DNA of 34,730 nt from an uncultured Clostridium sp. (GCA_934438135.1 CAKSBP010000033.1:1-34730), one strand, 5' to 3'; positions 22,967 through 31,923 are shown, counted from the first letter of the stretch. Program-made: numbers and translations. Notes: generated by a model not told the origin, from the sequence alone.

Positions 22967-24424
22967 ATGACATCAAATTATAATATTAATATGTTTAGTA
23001 ATAAGCTGAAAGAGAGCATATATGACAATGAATTCTATGGTAAAATACAAAGGATAGAAATCGAAAATTTTCAGCAGGCAAGTGAAAATCTACGTTCCTA
23101 TAAAATTCAAATTGCGTTGATGACAAATCTGATGATAAGAGCGGATACTTATTTTTTTACAAGAATACTTGATTTGCCTGAACTAAGTAATAGTCTTGAC
23201 GAGATTACACCATTTACCCCACAGGAGGAAGAAATCTTTAAAGGCTATCATCCCTATGTATATGAGTTTACAGCGGAAAGCACGGATTATGACCTACGTT
23301 CATCCTTAAATGAATATTCTGGTCAATGGATAAAAATGAGAAACGATGATGGCAATACTACTGCTAATGACATAAGGATACAGGGAACAGAAATATTCAG
23401 TGCAAGTCCTCTCATGGCATCTGGTAAATCCATAATTTTTAATCGTTACTCTAAATTTGACTCAAACTGTGTTCTGCTTGATAAAATATTTAAAAAAGAT
23501 AATCTAAAATTTTTTACGCATAACTGCGACCAATTGTATAATTATAAAAAATTTACTGATTTATTATCTTCTTCCATAAAACAGATTTTGGGAACTGTAT
23601 ATAGTGTAGGACTTGCTAACAATATAAAACTTGAATTAGTCGAATCCACTTCACATTCCTGTACAATTTTATATGATATTGGCTGTACACATATTACGGA
23701 CATCTTACATAAAAAGGATGTATCATCAAATTTAAAAAGCTTTTACACTGAAAACTTTGATGCTATTGTTCTTTCTCACTGGGACTTTGACCATATTGCA
23801 GCTATTGGATACTATAATCCAACTCTTCTTTATTCTCCGAATATGGTATGGGTTGCACCTGATATAAATGACATAAACGAAAAAAAGCTAACTATAAGTG
23901 CTGTTAGATTAGCCTGTTATGTTGCAAATAAATCTAATTTATACTTATCGCATAATTATAATATGTGCTTAAATACGAAAAATAAATTTTTACAATTATG
24001 GCAAGGAAAAGGAACAGGTGCCAAGCAGGCTACCCATCAAAATAATATTGGTTTATTGATAGAGTTAAACCACTTTGATTATTTACACATACGTACGAAT
24101 AAATATAAATCCGTAGTCTATTGTTCCAACTATAATAAAATACATGCATTGCTGACTGGAGATGTAGTTTTTGATAATATACCTGATAATTTAAAGAACA
24201 ATAATCTCTACGATTTATTAGTAACTCCTCATCATGGTACAAACAGAACAATCCCAGATATAAATGGTACAGGAAGATCAGCTGCAATCGTGTGTGCGGA
24301 TAAAAGCGGCACATCTGAACATTACCCTGGTCCTGACCATATTATAGGACTTATTAGAAATGGATTTAAAAATATATACATAACTGGTGAGGATTCTAAT
24401 ATTTACTTCGAAATGATTCTATAA
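22967..24424 (+). CDS. Metallo-beta-lactamase-fold protein with uncharacterised N-terminal domain
   Basis: A 485-residue soluble protein. The C-terminal half (about 210-485) is an MBL fold of ComEC/Rec2-like layout: SVGLANNIKLELVES and LYDIGCTH, then the metal motif HWDFDH (His271, Asp273, Asp275, His276), QNNIGLLIEL (about 358-367), LLTGD (Asp399) and TPHHGTN (His422-423). The metal ligands look intact, so it is probably a hydrolase, perhaps acting on a nucleotide or nucleic acid. The N-terminal 200 residues match nothing I recognise and lack membrane helices. Base composition is more AT-rich than its neighbours, which suggests acquisition. AAGGAGG precedes the ATG. The gene is monocistronic behind a leader terminator. 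I infer, without proof, that it may be an accessory or defence gene. Confidence 0.7.
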   Translation: MTSNYNINMFSNKLKESIYDNEFYGKIQRIEIENFQQASENLRSYKIQIALMTNLMIRADTYFFTRILDLPELSNSLDEITPFTPQEEEIFKGYHPYVYEFTAESTDYDLRSSLNEYSGQWIKMRNDDGNTTANDIRIQGTEIFSASPLMASGKSIIFNRYSKFDSNCVLLDKIFKKDNLKFFTHNCDQLYNYKKFTDLLSSSIKQILGTVYSVGLANNIKLELVESTSHSCTILYDIGCTHITDILHKKDVSSNLKSFYTENFDAIVLSHWDFDHIAAIGYYNPTLLYSPNMVWVAPDINDINEKKLTISAVRLACYVANKSNLYLSHNYNMCLNTKNKFLQLWQGKGTGAKQATHQNNIGLLIELNHFDYLHIRTNKYKSVVYCSNYNKIHALLTGDVVFDNIPDNLKNNNLYDLLVTPHHGTNRTIPDINGTGRSAAIVCADKSGTSEHYPGPDHIIGLIRNGFKNIYITGEDSNIYFEMIL

Positions 24425-24442
24425 AAAACTGCTTATTATAGA

Positions 24443-24484
24443 AAACAGGAGTTCATTCGCCCTCACGCCAACAGCTCCTGTTTC
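24443..24484. terminator. Bidirectional terminator between MBL and permease genes
   Basis: AAACAGGAG (24443-24451) pairs with CTCCTGTTT (24475-24483). On the minus strand the 3' arm runs into GTTTTCT, so it mainly serves the permease operon. Confidence 0.6.
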
Positions 24485-24501
24485 CCTCATCCTCTATTTC
24501 A

Positions 24502-25905
24502 TTATTTCCAAACCCCTCTTCTTTTCCGCTCCATATAATACAGATTATTTTCCATTGCCATAACTTTTTCCATAGGAACGCTCTTAAATATCGGCATTTT
24601 CATTTTAAACTTAATCCAAAACACCGAGTATACAGCTAAGACAAGGAATGTAGCTCCAGTTAGGAGCCAAATCATAAGTCTTTCATGTGGGTCTGTAGAA
24701 ATATAGAGAATCATATACAGTGTACCAATAATTCCTATAATAGGAATCACTGGACCACCAGGTACTTTAAAGGTTCTCGGTGCCTTTGGCAGCCGCTTCC
24801 TGAATATCAATACATCCACGTGTGCCAATATGTAAGATACCATCCAGAATACTGAGCCTGCCAAAATTAAGAAACTGATTGCATCGGAGGAATTGTTACT
24901 GGCAACGGCAAAAAGGAAAATCGCAATACTAACAAATACCTGGCCAAACCAAGGTACGTTATGTTTATTTGTCTTGGCAAAAATCTGAGGCATCATATTC
25001 ATCTTCGCCATACCCTGAGAGATTGCTGCCAGACTATTTACCGTGGAGTTCTGTGTGCTGATTACTGCAAATGCACCAACTAATGTCATCCAAATTTTTC
25101 CGAAACTGCCTAACAGGTTATATCCGTATAACAAATGTGGTGCTGGAGAATCTGCCAATGCTCCCCATTCCGTATAATTATGAAAACCAAGTACCATAAC
25201 TGCCTGCATCAGACAGATAATTGCCAGACCAAGAATCATGCCAAGAGGCACGTTTCTCTTTGCATTTTTTACATCCTTTGAAACTGGGATCGCATATTCT
25301 GCACCAATGAAAAGCCAGAATGCAACTGCGGTCATTGAAACGATATCTCCAAAACTGCTCTTTAATACATAAGGCTGGTTTACTTTTGTACCAACACCCA
25401 GTCCCAACATTCCGATAATACCCATAACAACCAAAGAACCAATTAATAAAACAGCTACCACATTTTGAATTTTTGCAAACATGTCGACACCGTAAAGATT
25501 TGCAATCAGCAGAATGACCACGATAGCAAGCGTATAAAAAATGCTTGGAATCTTAAGTCCTGTTGTATCGGCTACCGCAAATGAGAAAATAGATGCCTCA
25601 ACGCCGCAGGACATTGTGTTACAGACCAAGTATCCGCCTACCATAGACAGCAATGTCGGGAATGGTCCTAATGCTGCCAATGTGTATTGTGCAAGGCCAC
25701 CTGTTATATTTGGCATTAATGCATTTAGTTCAGATAAGGATGCTACCGTTGCCATATTTAACAACATGGCAATTATCATAGCTCCAATAAACGTAACGCC
25801 TAGTGTTCCAGCTCCCTGTCCTAATGACACCAGACAGCTGGTTGCGATAACAAGACCCACCGATATGGATACGACACTGCCCAGTCCTAACTTCTGATTT
25901 TTCAT
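24502..25905 (-). CDS. APC-superfamily amino acid/amine permease
   Basis: A 467-residue membrane protein with about twelve hydrophobic segments. It has the APC-family N terminus (LGLGSVVSISVGLVIATSCLVSLGQGAG; TM1 with an unwound glycine-rich stretch), ITGGLAQYTLAALGP in the TM2/3 region and FIGAEYAIPVSKDVKNAKRNVPLG after TM6. Such proteins import or exchange amino acids or amines by proton or substrate antiport. The specificity cannot be read from sequence. AAGGAGGG precedes the ATG. It lies 24 bp after the PII-like gene, and downstream of the AraC and cyclodeaminase genes, so it probably brings in the substrate of the oxidation island. Confidence 0.86.
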   Translation of the reverse strand: MKNQKLGLGSVVSISVGLVIATSCLVSLGQGAGTLGVTFIGAMIIAMLLNMATVASLSELNALMPNITGGLAQYTLAALGPFPTLLSMVGGYLVCNTMSCGVEASIFSFAVADTTGLKIPSIFYTLAIVVILLIANLYGVDMFAKIQNVVAVLLIGSLVVMGIIGMLGLGVGTKVNQPYVLKSSFGDIVSMTAVAFWLFIGAEYAIPVSKDVKNAKRNVPLGMILGLAIICLMQAVMVLGFHNYTEWGALADSPAPHLLYGYNLLGSFGKIWMTLVGAFAVISTQNSTVNSLAAISQGMAKMNMMPQIFAKTNKHNVPWFGQVFVSIAIFLFAVASNNSSDAISFLILAGSVFWMVSYILAHVDVLIFRKRLPKAPRTFKVPGGPVIPIIGIIGTLYMILYISTDPHERLMIWLLTGATFLVLAVYSVFWIKFKMKMPIFKSVPMEKVMAMENNLYYMERKRRGVWK

Positions 25906-25929
25906 AAGCAGTCCCTCCTTTTCAATTGT

Positions 25930-26277
25930 TTACAGTGCATCAATTCCTTCATCACCTGTACGAACACGTATGACATTATCAAGTCCATAAACAAAAATCT
26001 TTCCATCACCGATATGCCCCGTGTATAACTCCTGTTTTACCAGTTCCACAATTTTATTTACTTTAGCAGTCTCCACAACAATATTAATCTGCTGTTTTGG
26101 AAGCAGTTCCATTACTTCATTTTCATCTATAGCAAATTCATGACTGCCCATCTCAATACCACAGCCAAGTACCTGCATAACAGTAATCCCCCGAACACCA
26201 ACTTTACTTAATGCCTTTTTCAAATTACTGAGTTTGGACATTCCTGTAATGATTTCAATTTTTGATAATTCGCTCAT
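25930..26277 (-). CDS. Atypical PII-family signalling protein
   Basis: A 115-residue GlnB/GlnK-fold protein. The start (SKIEIITGMSKLSNLKKALSKVGVRGITVMQVLGCG) and end (YTGHIGDGKIFVYGLDNVIRVRTGDEGIDAL, residues 85-115) are clearly PII, including the ATP-binding TGHIGDGKIFV. The T-loop (about 38-60, GCGIEMGSHEFAIDENEVMELLPK) differs from canonical GlnB: it lacks the Tyr51 uridylylation site and the usual RGAEY motif. It sits between an AraC regulator and an APC permease. By analogy with GlnK-AmtB it may gate that permease in response to ADP/ATP, but that is inference. AGGAG lies 9 nt before the ATG. Confidence 0.85.
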   Translation of the reverse strand: MSELSKIEIITGMSKLSNLKKALSKVGVRGITVMQVLGCGIEMGSHEFAIDENEVMELLPKQQINIVVETAKVNKIVELVKQELYTGHIGDGKIFVYGLDNVIRVRTGDEGIDAL

Positions 26278-26289
26278 CCTATCACTCTC

Positions 26290-27102
26290 CTACATTAAAT
26301 TCACTTTTTCCGCTATCATGTTACGATATCTCTCCAACGTTACACCAGTATAGCATTTAAAATCTTTCATCATATGAGGCTCATCGTAATAGCCACAATC
26401 TAATGCAATCTCTTCATAGCGGTTCCGATCCTTTTTTAAAACCTGAAGTAAATACTGAAAACGCATAAACTGTGCAAACTGCTTTGGCGAGATACCATGA
26501 AACTGTTTAAATATTCTTCTGATATAACAGGCAGAATATCCAGTCTCATGGGCCAATTCCTCTATTGAAATATTTCCTTTACATGCACAGATACGGTTTC
26601 TTATATAAGCATCAATATTGGCTTTCAAGCTGGTATCGGTATTTTCCTGTACCAATCTTTCATAAGCATTTTTAAAAATGTGAATACGTTCTTTCATATT
26701 CTGTGCCAGTGCAATCCGTTCTGCCAGATGGTCACCAAATAAATTTCCATCAATTTTTAAATCCTGATTTACTAACATATCAATTGTCATTTCTCTTGGA
26801 AGAACTCCATGTCCCGCCTGAAAACGAACGCCAAAACAGGTATGTTCTTCTCCAAGTTCCCAGGGCTTTGCACGAAATACCGTGCCACTTAGGTAAGTCT
26901 GTACTTCATTGCTTCCTATATTAAATAATAAATCAATGCTTCCATCTGGTACGGAATAGACGGAATGTTTTTTCCCTTCTGATATGGTAAATTCATAGAA
27001 ATGGGAAATTCCTAATTCTGTGTGGGAAATACGCCTATATGCATCGGATTGTAAAACAACATAAGGCTGTAATGGCATAATGGTTTCTTGGTTATCCTGC
27101 AT
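26290..27102 (-). CDS. AraC-family transcriptional regulator
   Basis: A 270-residue regulator. Residues about 10-150 form a cupin-like N-terminal sensor (SVPDGSIDLLFNIGSNEVQTYLSG, HTCFGVRFQAGHG), the kind found in AraC proteins with the DUF6597 type of N terminus. Residues about 165-268 hold two helix-turn-helix motifs (ISIEELAHETGYSACYIRRIFKQFHGISPKQFAQFMRFQYLL and YEEIALDCGYYDEPHMMKDFKCYTGVTLERYR). It is likely a local activator of the permease/PII genes 12 bp downstream or of the oxidation operons. AGGAGGG lies 7 nt before the ATG. Whether it recognises the repeated dyad at 28481 and 32012 is open; AraC proteins more often bind direct repeats. Confidence 0.88.
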   Translation of the reverse strand: MQDNQETIMPLQPYVVLQSDAYRRISHTELGISHFYEFTISEGKKHSVYSVPDGSIDLLFNIGSNEVQTYLSGTVFRAKPWELGEEHTCFGVRFQAGHGVLPREMTIDMLVNQDLKIDGNLFGDHLAERIALAQNMKERIHIFKNAYERLVQENTDTSLKANIDAYIRNRICACKGNISIEELAHETGYSACYIRRIFKQFHGISPKQFAQFMRFQYLLQVLKKDRNRYEEIALDCGYYDEPHMMKDFKCYTGVTLERYRNMIAEKVNLM

Positions 27103-27168
27103 TTTAATACCCTCCTGTCAATGCCTTCTTATAACCGAACCATTTTGACGCCTATCCCACAGTTTTTA

Positions 27169-28302
27169 TTAAGCCAGTTCTGGTTTGTCCCACAACGGAA
27201 GTGGAATTCCAATTCCAAGCTCTAATGCATTTTTATAAACTGTTTCGCCCCACGCAATATCTTCTACCGGCATGCCGCCTACAGAATATATAATGCGTTC
27301 TTCATCATTGGTACGTCCTGGATGTATGCCGGTTATAATGTCGGCAATATCTATAATATCTTCTCGGCAGATTTTTTTATCATGAAGCAGATCCATAAAC
27401 TTTGCACCTATGACCTGAACCGGATCATAACTTGGATATGGATATTCATCTGCCCAGGCTTCATACAATTTGTAGTTGTCCACAACAAGTCTGGTATCTT
27501 TGTCTACATAAAAGCTTTCGTTGAAACGTGCAGCCGAAGGCATACAGATTAATGCCCCTTTCTTAATCCATGTATCATCAATAAATGGGAACTCAATTTC
27601 TTTATCACCAACACTGGTTGTGGTACTAATAATGTCACTATCTCGAACCGCTTCTTCCATGGTGTCACATACAATAATATCTGTAATCTGTGGACACTCT
27701 TTTTTTGTAAATTCGATAAAAGAATCAATAGATTTTCTGGAACGTCCTTTTATCTTTACAGTCTTTAAATTCGGGCAGACACTGATAAATGCACTTAATG
27801 ATGTTTTTCCCATAACACCAGGTCCGATAATGGCAACTGTTTTAGAATCTTTTTTTGCTAAATATTTGGCTCCAACTCCTGGAATTGCACCAGTACGATA
27901 AGCACTTAAAAGATTGGCTGACATAAGTGCCAATGGTGCTCCAGTATCTTTGTCATTAAGCATCATCATCAAAATAGAACGCGGAAGCCCCTCTTTTTTA
28001 TTTTCAATGTTAGAACCATACCATTTCATTCCTGCCATTTTAAAACTGCCGCCAAGGTATGCCGGCATTGCCATAAAACGGCGATCTTCACCGTTCTTTG
28101 GCATTCCCTCAAATTCTGGGTTATCTGGGAAAGTGACCATGCAGCCATGAGAATTGTGATTTTCACCACCCATGACATAATCCCCTTTCTGAAGAGTGAC
28201 CATCATGTCTTCCATGACTTCTATACACCGCCCCATGTTTTTTACTCCTGCCTTTATCATATCCTGTTCACTTAAATATATAAAATCAATTTTCGTTCCC
28301 AT
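27169..28302 (-). CDS. Ornithine cyclodeaminase/mu-crystallin family protein
   Basis: A 377-residue NAD(P)-binding protein. Family marks are KWYGSNIENKKEGLPRSILMMMLNDKDTGAPLALMSANLLSAYRTGAIPGVGAKYLAKKDSKTVAIIGPGVMG (GxGxxG) and the later STTTSVGDKEIEF. Family enzymes deaminate ornithine to proline or reduce cyclic imines such as Delta1-pyrroline-2-carboxylate. It is somewhat longer than typical members (about 320-350). ATG 28302 is preferred: AAGGAGG lies 7 nt upstream, whereas ATG 28308 is only 1 nt from it. It is preceded by its own promoter with the shared dyad and precedes AraC, PII and permease genes. Working with the FAD oxidases, it could reduce or process an imine they make. I recall related proteins being labelled tyramine oxidase subunit B, unverified. 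Confidence 0.78.
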   Translation of the reverse strand: MGTKIDFIYLSEQDMIKAGVKNMGRCIEVMEDMMVTLQKGDYVMGGENHNSHGCMVTFPDNPEFEGMPKNGEDRRFMAMPAYLGGSFKMAGMKWYGSNIENKKEGLPRSILMMMLNDKDTGAPLALMSANLLSAYRTGAIPGVGAKYLAKKDSKTVAIIGPGVMGKTSLSAFISVCPNLKTVKIKGRSRKSIDSFIEFTKKECPQITDIIVCDTMEEAVRDSDIISTTTSVGDKEIEFPFIDDTWIKKGALICMPSAARFNESFYVDKDTRLVVDNYKLYEAWADEYPYPSYDPVQVIGAKFMDLLHDKKICREDIIDIADIITGIHPGRTNDEERIIYSVGGMPVEDIAWGETVYKNALELGIGIPLPLWDKPELA

Positions 28303-28354
28303 ATTCATTCCTCCTTAAGCGTTTACTATGCGCTGCTGTGAAAGAATGGTTTTT

Positions 28355-28398
28355 CTTACAAAGATAAAAGATGTCGATAGTTTTGCTACCGACACCTT
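28355..28398 (-). terminator. Terminator between the oxidation operon and the cyclodeaminase gene
   Basis: On the minus strand AAGGTGTCGGTAG pairs with CTATCGACATCTT (two G-U pairs) around a 5-nt loop, then TTATCTTTG. It lies downstream of the cyclodeaminase-gene promoter, so it may also act as a leader attenuator for that operon. Confidence 0.65.
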
Positions 28399-28458
28399 CG
28401 TCACGCATAGTATAGCATATTTAAAAGTTAAATTCCATATTATTTTTAACCTGCTTTC

Positions 28459-28501
28459 ATTATATCTGATTCCATTGCTCTTGTATTGGAAAAAACGATA
28501 C
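28459..28501 (-). promoter_or_regulatory. Promoter of the cyclodeaminase-AraC-PII-permease operon with shared 21-bp motif
   Basis: On the minus strand AATACA (28487-28482), a 17-bp spacer and TATAAT (28464-28459) form a promoter with a weak -35. The -35 lies inside a 21-bp motif (28481-28501) that occurs identically at 32012-32032. The motif is a dyad of TTGTAT arms; this copy has one arm mismatch (ATACGA). A weak -35 with a dyad over it suggests dependence on an activator. Confidence 0.65.
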
Positions 28502-28511
28502 GAATAGATTC

Positions 28512-29651
28512 CTACCGAGTTGGCTGAAACCGATTATATCTGAGTGGACTAATATCAACAATCGTATCTTCTCCTGCTGTCATCTGGGATAACATGAGCC
28601 CGACTGCTGGAGCTGTACCAAATCCATGTCCAGTGAATCCGCAGGCAAGAATCAACCCTTCTGCTTCATCAACCTTACTGATAAATGGAACTCCATCAAA
28701 TGCATTATCTAACCATCCACACCAGCTTCTTACAATCTTTGCATCTTTCAATGCCGGAATATAACCTATGATAGCACGACAGCTTGCAGAGAGTGTCATG
28801 GAATTAGTAAGCAGTGCGGACGGATCAGTCATATCTGTTACTTCCTCATATCCGCAGTCTGAACCAAAAATAAATGAACCATGTTTAGCCTGATGACCGT
28901 AGAAATCTGCACCTGCCGTTCCTAGCATGATATCGAACATTGGTGGCTGTTTTTCGGTTACTAAACACTCGTCAATCAACCTTGTCATAGGAATGTCAAT
29001 ACCTACAGTCCTTGCAATATAGCGGCTCTCATAACCTGCTGCCAGAATAATAGTCTCTCCTTCTAATACGGTACCGTCTGACAGTACAACCTTACGAACC
29101 TTACCTTTTACTTTCTTTAATTCTTTCACTTCAGCCTCGGTAAAGAAACGTACCCCCATTTCCAACGCCCTTTTATAAAATCCAAGTGTCGTTGTCAGTG
29201 GATTAGCATGTCCGTCCGTAGGACACCAACTCGCCCCGATAATATCCTTAGAGAGATACGGGCAGATCTCCTGTACTTCTTTAGCATCAATCATACGCAC
29301 ATCCAAACCAACGCTTTTTGCACTGTCTGCTAAATTCTGCAGTTTCTTAAGATGTGCCTCCGTCTTACCAAGTCGAAGATTTCCCTTCTGAGTATATTCC
29401 ACATCTACTCCAAGTTCTTCTGAAAGGTTTGGCCATAAATGCTTAATTCCATACATGGCATAAGGTAATTCTCTTACATCACGGCCAGATTGACGGACAC
29501 CGCCTCCATTTCTGCTTGAACCTCCATGACCAATACTTTTGGTGGATTCTAATACAATCACATCTTTAATTCCTCGTTTTGCTAAATAGTAAGCTGCTGC
29601 ACAGCCAACCACGCCACCTCCAATAATGATAACTTCTGCTGTTTTATTCAT
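28512..29651 (-). CDS. DAO-family FAD-dependent oxidoreductase (D-amino acid/opine/HcnC-like)
   Basis: A 379-residue flavoprotein. The N-terminal dinucleotide motif IIIGGGVVGCAAAYYLAKRG binds FAD; HGGSSRNGGGVRQSG and the C-terminal CGFTGHGFGTAPAVGLMLSQM are typical of the glycine/D-amino acid oxidase family and of HcnC and OoxB subunits. It probably oxidises the C-N bond of an amine, opine or cyclic amino acid and passes electrons to the neighbouring Fe-S/FAD subunits rather than to O2. ATG 29651 follows GGAGGT (7 nt) and overlaps the end of the BFD-like gene by 8 bp; a start at 29690 has no SD. Operon position (last of four) and coupling suggest one complex. The substrate is unknown. Confidence 0.87.
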   Translation of the reverse strand: MNKTAEVIIIGGGVVGCAAAYYLAKRGIKDVIVLESTKSIGHGGSSRNGGGVRQSGRDVRELPYAMYGIKHLWPNLSEELGVDVEYTQKGNLRLGKTEAHLKKLQNLADSAKSVGLDVRMIDAKEVQEICPYLSKDIIGASWCPTDGHANPLTTTLGFYKRALEMGVRFFTEAEVKELKKVKGKVRKVVLSDGTVLEGETIILAAGYESRYIARTVGIDIPMTRLIDECLVTEKQPPMFDIMLGTAGADFYGHQAKHGSFIFGSDCGYEEVTDMTDPSALLTNSMTLSASCRAIIGYIPALKDAKIVRSWCGWLDNAFDGVPFISKVDEAEGLILACGFTGHGFGTAPAVGLMLSQMTAGEDTIVDISPLRYNRFQPTR

Positions 29652-29976
29652 GTGGAACACCTCCGTCCTCTGCCATAATTTCCATTTCAATTGGTCTCAT
29701 AGGTGCTCTGGAAACTGCTGGTTCAATCTCTACTGGTTTTACATTCAGCTCATGAGATACGATACTCTTTACAAGTTTCCCGCAAGTCTGTCCCTGACAC
29801 AGTCCCATGCCAGAACGAAGATAACGTCTTAATTCCTCGATTGTAAACATACCTTCATGCACGGCTTTCCTAATTTCACCTTTGGTTACTTCTTCACAGC
29901 GGCATACTAATATATCATCGTCTGAAGCCTCCACATAAGGCCCAATTTCCTTCAATTTTTTCTGAACATCTATCAT
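29644..29976 (-). CDS. BFD-like [2Fe-2S] subunit
   Basis: A 110-residue protein with a bacterioferritin-associated-ferredoxin-like [2Fe-2S] domain. Cys25 and Cys27 (VCRCEEVT) with Cys60 and Cys65 (GMGLCQGQTC) are the expected ligands. In HcnB/OoxA-type enzymes this domain is the C-terminal part of a larger subunit; here it is separate. It probably carries electrons between the DAO-family flavoprotein and the FAD/NAD-binding subunit. AGGAGGG precedes the ATG. The 8-bp overlap with the downstream gene implies translational coupling. Confidence 0.87.
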   Translation of the reverse strand: MIDVQKKLKEIGPYVEASDDDILVCRCEEVTKGEIRKAVHEGMFTIEELRRYLRSGMGLCQGQTCGKLVKSIVSHELNVKPVEIEPAVSRAPMRPIEMEIMAEDGGVPHE

Positions 29977-29997
29977 AAGGCATTCCCTCCTATTCTC

Positions 29998-31575
29998 CTA
30001 ATCTGCCTGAAAGAAACGTGCCTTCATCAGCATATCATTTGGCACCTTAATCGTTAACAGGCTGGTATGGTCAAATGCTTTTGCAGTCCGTACCTTGGTT
30101 ACCACAGCTTCACATAGTTTTCTGCCATCTCGTCCTAATGCTGTTCCTATATCGCCAGCCTTTGGTAATGGTAGGAATTCATATGGCATAGTAACTTCTC
30201 CATATCCCTTTTCTACTTCTTCATTTATCAGGAAAATCGCCTGTCCAGAACAGGAAGCAACACACATTCCACAGCCGATGCAGGCATGTGCTGAATCAAC
30301 TACCGGAAGTGAAGTAATATTTTTACCAATACTGATACATCCTTTTTTACAGGCATCCTGGCAAGGATTGCACGGAATATTCTGTGTACACTCAATCACC
30401 GGATGAATTCCTGCCTGTCTAGTTACACCAGGATAACGTTCAATTTCTTCCTCTGCCACATAACCTTTTTCAAGAAGGTTCATAGATATATCAATTCCTT
30501 CTTCGGTCTTTTCTACTAATCTTCCTCTATTTTTTGGAGCAAACATACCCTGGCGTAATGTTTCTAACTGTCCTTTTAATTCCTGGATCCGCTCGTTTTT
30601 TTCTTCTTCTGTCATATAACCAAGATAGCAGGCAATTGTGGCACCACTCATACGTCCTTCAATCATAGCAGAACTTGCTTCTTCGATTCCCGATACATCA
30701 CCTGCCGCATATACTCCTGGTACGCTGGTTGCTCCATCCTCATCGCAGACTGGAACATAGCCACCAGGAGTGTCATTCATCTGACATCCCGCCTGCTTTA
30801 ATAACTGAGACATTGGAGAGAGTCCAACTGCAAGACAGATAGTATCCACATCAAAATGCTTTTCTGTTCCCGGTATCACCTTCCAATCCGGCCCTACCTG
30901 ACCAATGACTACACCTGTTACATGATCCGTACCTTCCGCTTCTACAATAGTATGAGACAAATAAAATGGGACACCGCATCTTGCTACTTTTGCTGCATGT
31001 ACACCATACCCTCCAACTCTTGGTGCCGCATCGGTTAATGCAACGACTTCACAGCCACACTGAAGTAACTGAAAACTAACAACTAGTCCAACATTTCCGG
31101 AACCCAGCATCAATATTCTATTCCCTGGTTTGATGTGATGGAGGTTCATCATGGTCTGTGCAGCTCCTGCACCAATAACGCCTGGTAGTGTCCAGCCTTT
31201 AAAATTAACCATGTTTTCAGATGCACCAGTAGCAACTAAAACAGCATCTCCTTTGAAATGCCTGATTTCCTCTTTTATTTTCACAGTTACTTCTTTTTCC
31301 GAATAAAGCCCAACTACAGTTGCATTTAATACAACTTTAACACCGTACTGCTTGGCTTCTGCAAGGAGTTCTTCTCCGATTTTAAATCCTCTTACTTTTG
31401 CTTTATGTTCTTTAGAACCAAAGAATTTGTGGATTTGTTTAAAAAGCTGTCCGCCTGGTCTTTCATTTTCATCAAATACAATTGGCTTAAGACCTTTCTT
31501 TGCCGCTTCAATCGCTGCGGATAAACCAGCTGGTCCTGCACCGATTATAATCATATCATAACGTTCGATTACCAT
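29998..31575 (-). CDS. HcnB-like FAD/NAD(P)-binding oxidoreductase with ferredoxin domain
   Basis: A 525-residue protein. Residues about 5-320 are a pyridine-nucleotide-disulfide-type oxidoreductase with FAD motif IIIGAGPAGLSAA, NAD motif LMLGSGNVGLVVS and GVYAAGDVSG near the flavin. Residues about 395-465 add a two-cluster ferredoxin: CTQNIPCNPCQDACKKGC and CIGCGMCVASC. The extra ferredoxin clusters are absent from aerobic HcnB and suit transfer to a low-potential carrier in an anaerobe. It is second in the operon, its ATG directly follows the stop of the HcnA-like gene (AGGAGG upstream), and BFD follows after 21 bp. It likely takes electrons from the substrate oxidase and passes them to NAD+ or ferredoxin. 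Confidence 0.86.
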   Translation of the reverse strand: MVIERYDMIIIGAGPAGLSAAIEAAKKGLKPIVFDENERPGGQLFKQIHKFFGSKEHKAKVRGFKIGEELLAEAKQYGVKVVLNATVVGLYSEKEVTVKIKEEIRHFKGDAVLVATGASENMVNFKGWTLPGVIGAGAAQTMMNLHHIKPGNRILMLGSGNVGLVVSFQLLQCGCEVVALTDAAPRVGGYGVHAAKVARCGVPFYLSHTIVEAEGTDHVTGVVIGQVGPDWKVIPGTEKHFDVDTICLAVGLSPMSQLLKQAGCQMNDTPGGYVPVCDEDGATSVPGVYAAGDVSGIEEASSAMIEGRMSGATIACYLGYMTEEEKNERIQELKGQLETLRQGMFAPKNRGRLVEKTEEGIDISMNLLEKGYVAEEEIERYPGVTRQAGIHPVIECTQNIPCNPCQDACKKGCISIGKNITSLPVVDSAHACIGCGMCVASCSGQAIFLINEEVEKGYGEVTMPYEFLPLPKAGDIGTALGRDGRKLCEAVVTKVRTAKAFDHTSLLTIKVPNDMLMKARFFQAD

Positions 31576-31896
31576 TTATATCGCCTCCTCTTTTGCGGAT
31601 ACTCCGTACTGTGTCTGAATCTTCATGCCTTCTTTTAATGGAGTTATACAGGTTCTGACGTTTGGCCTGCCATCTACGATCATGACACAATCTGTACATC
31701 GGCCAATTGCACAGAAGACACCGCGAGGCTCGTGGTTTTTGGCAGTATATCGATGAGCCATGACACCATTTGCTTTTAAGGCAACGGCGATAGGTTCACC
31801 TTCATAGCCACTCATTGATTTTCCATTATACGTAAAGGTTACTTCTCTTCGTTCTGGTGTTTCACCCAAGATTGGGTGCATTTTAATTCGCTCCAT
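31576..31896 (-). CDS. HcnA-like [2Fe-2S] subunit
   Basis: A 106-residue plant-ferredoxin-type protein. VTFTYNGKSMSGYEGEPIAVALKANG leads into GVFCAIGRCTDCVMIVDGRPNVRTC, giving four ligands Cys62, Cys67, Cys70 and Cys83. This is the small subunit of HcnABC, opine oxidases and hydroxyproline dehydrogenases. It is the first gene of the four-gene operon; GAGG lies about 7 nt before the ATG. The gene starts after a leader holding an intrinsic terminator, and the promoter beyond that carries the shared dyad. Confidence 0.88.
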   Translation of the reverse strand: MERIKMHPILGETPERREVTFTYNGKSMSGYEGEPIAVALKANGVMAHRYTAKNHEPRGVFCAIGRCTDCVMIVDGRPNVRTCITPLKEGMKIQTQYGVSAKEEAI

Positions 31897-31923
31897 ATAT
31901 AAGACCTCGCTTTCTTTTATTCT

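Noticed and set aside
28481..28501. Sigma-54 promoter in the repeated motif
   Set aside because: The TTGG...-type sequence does not match TGGCAC-N5-TTGCA spacing or bases; a sigma-70 layout fits both copies exactly.
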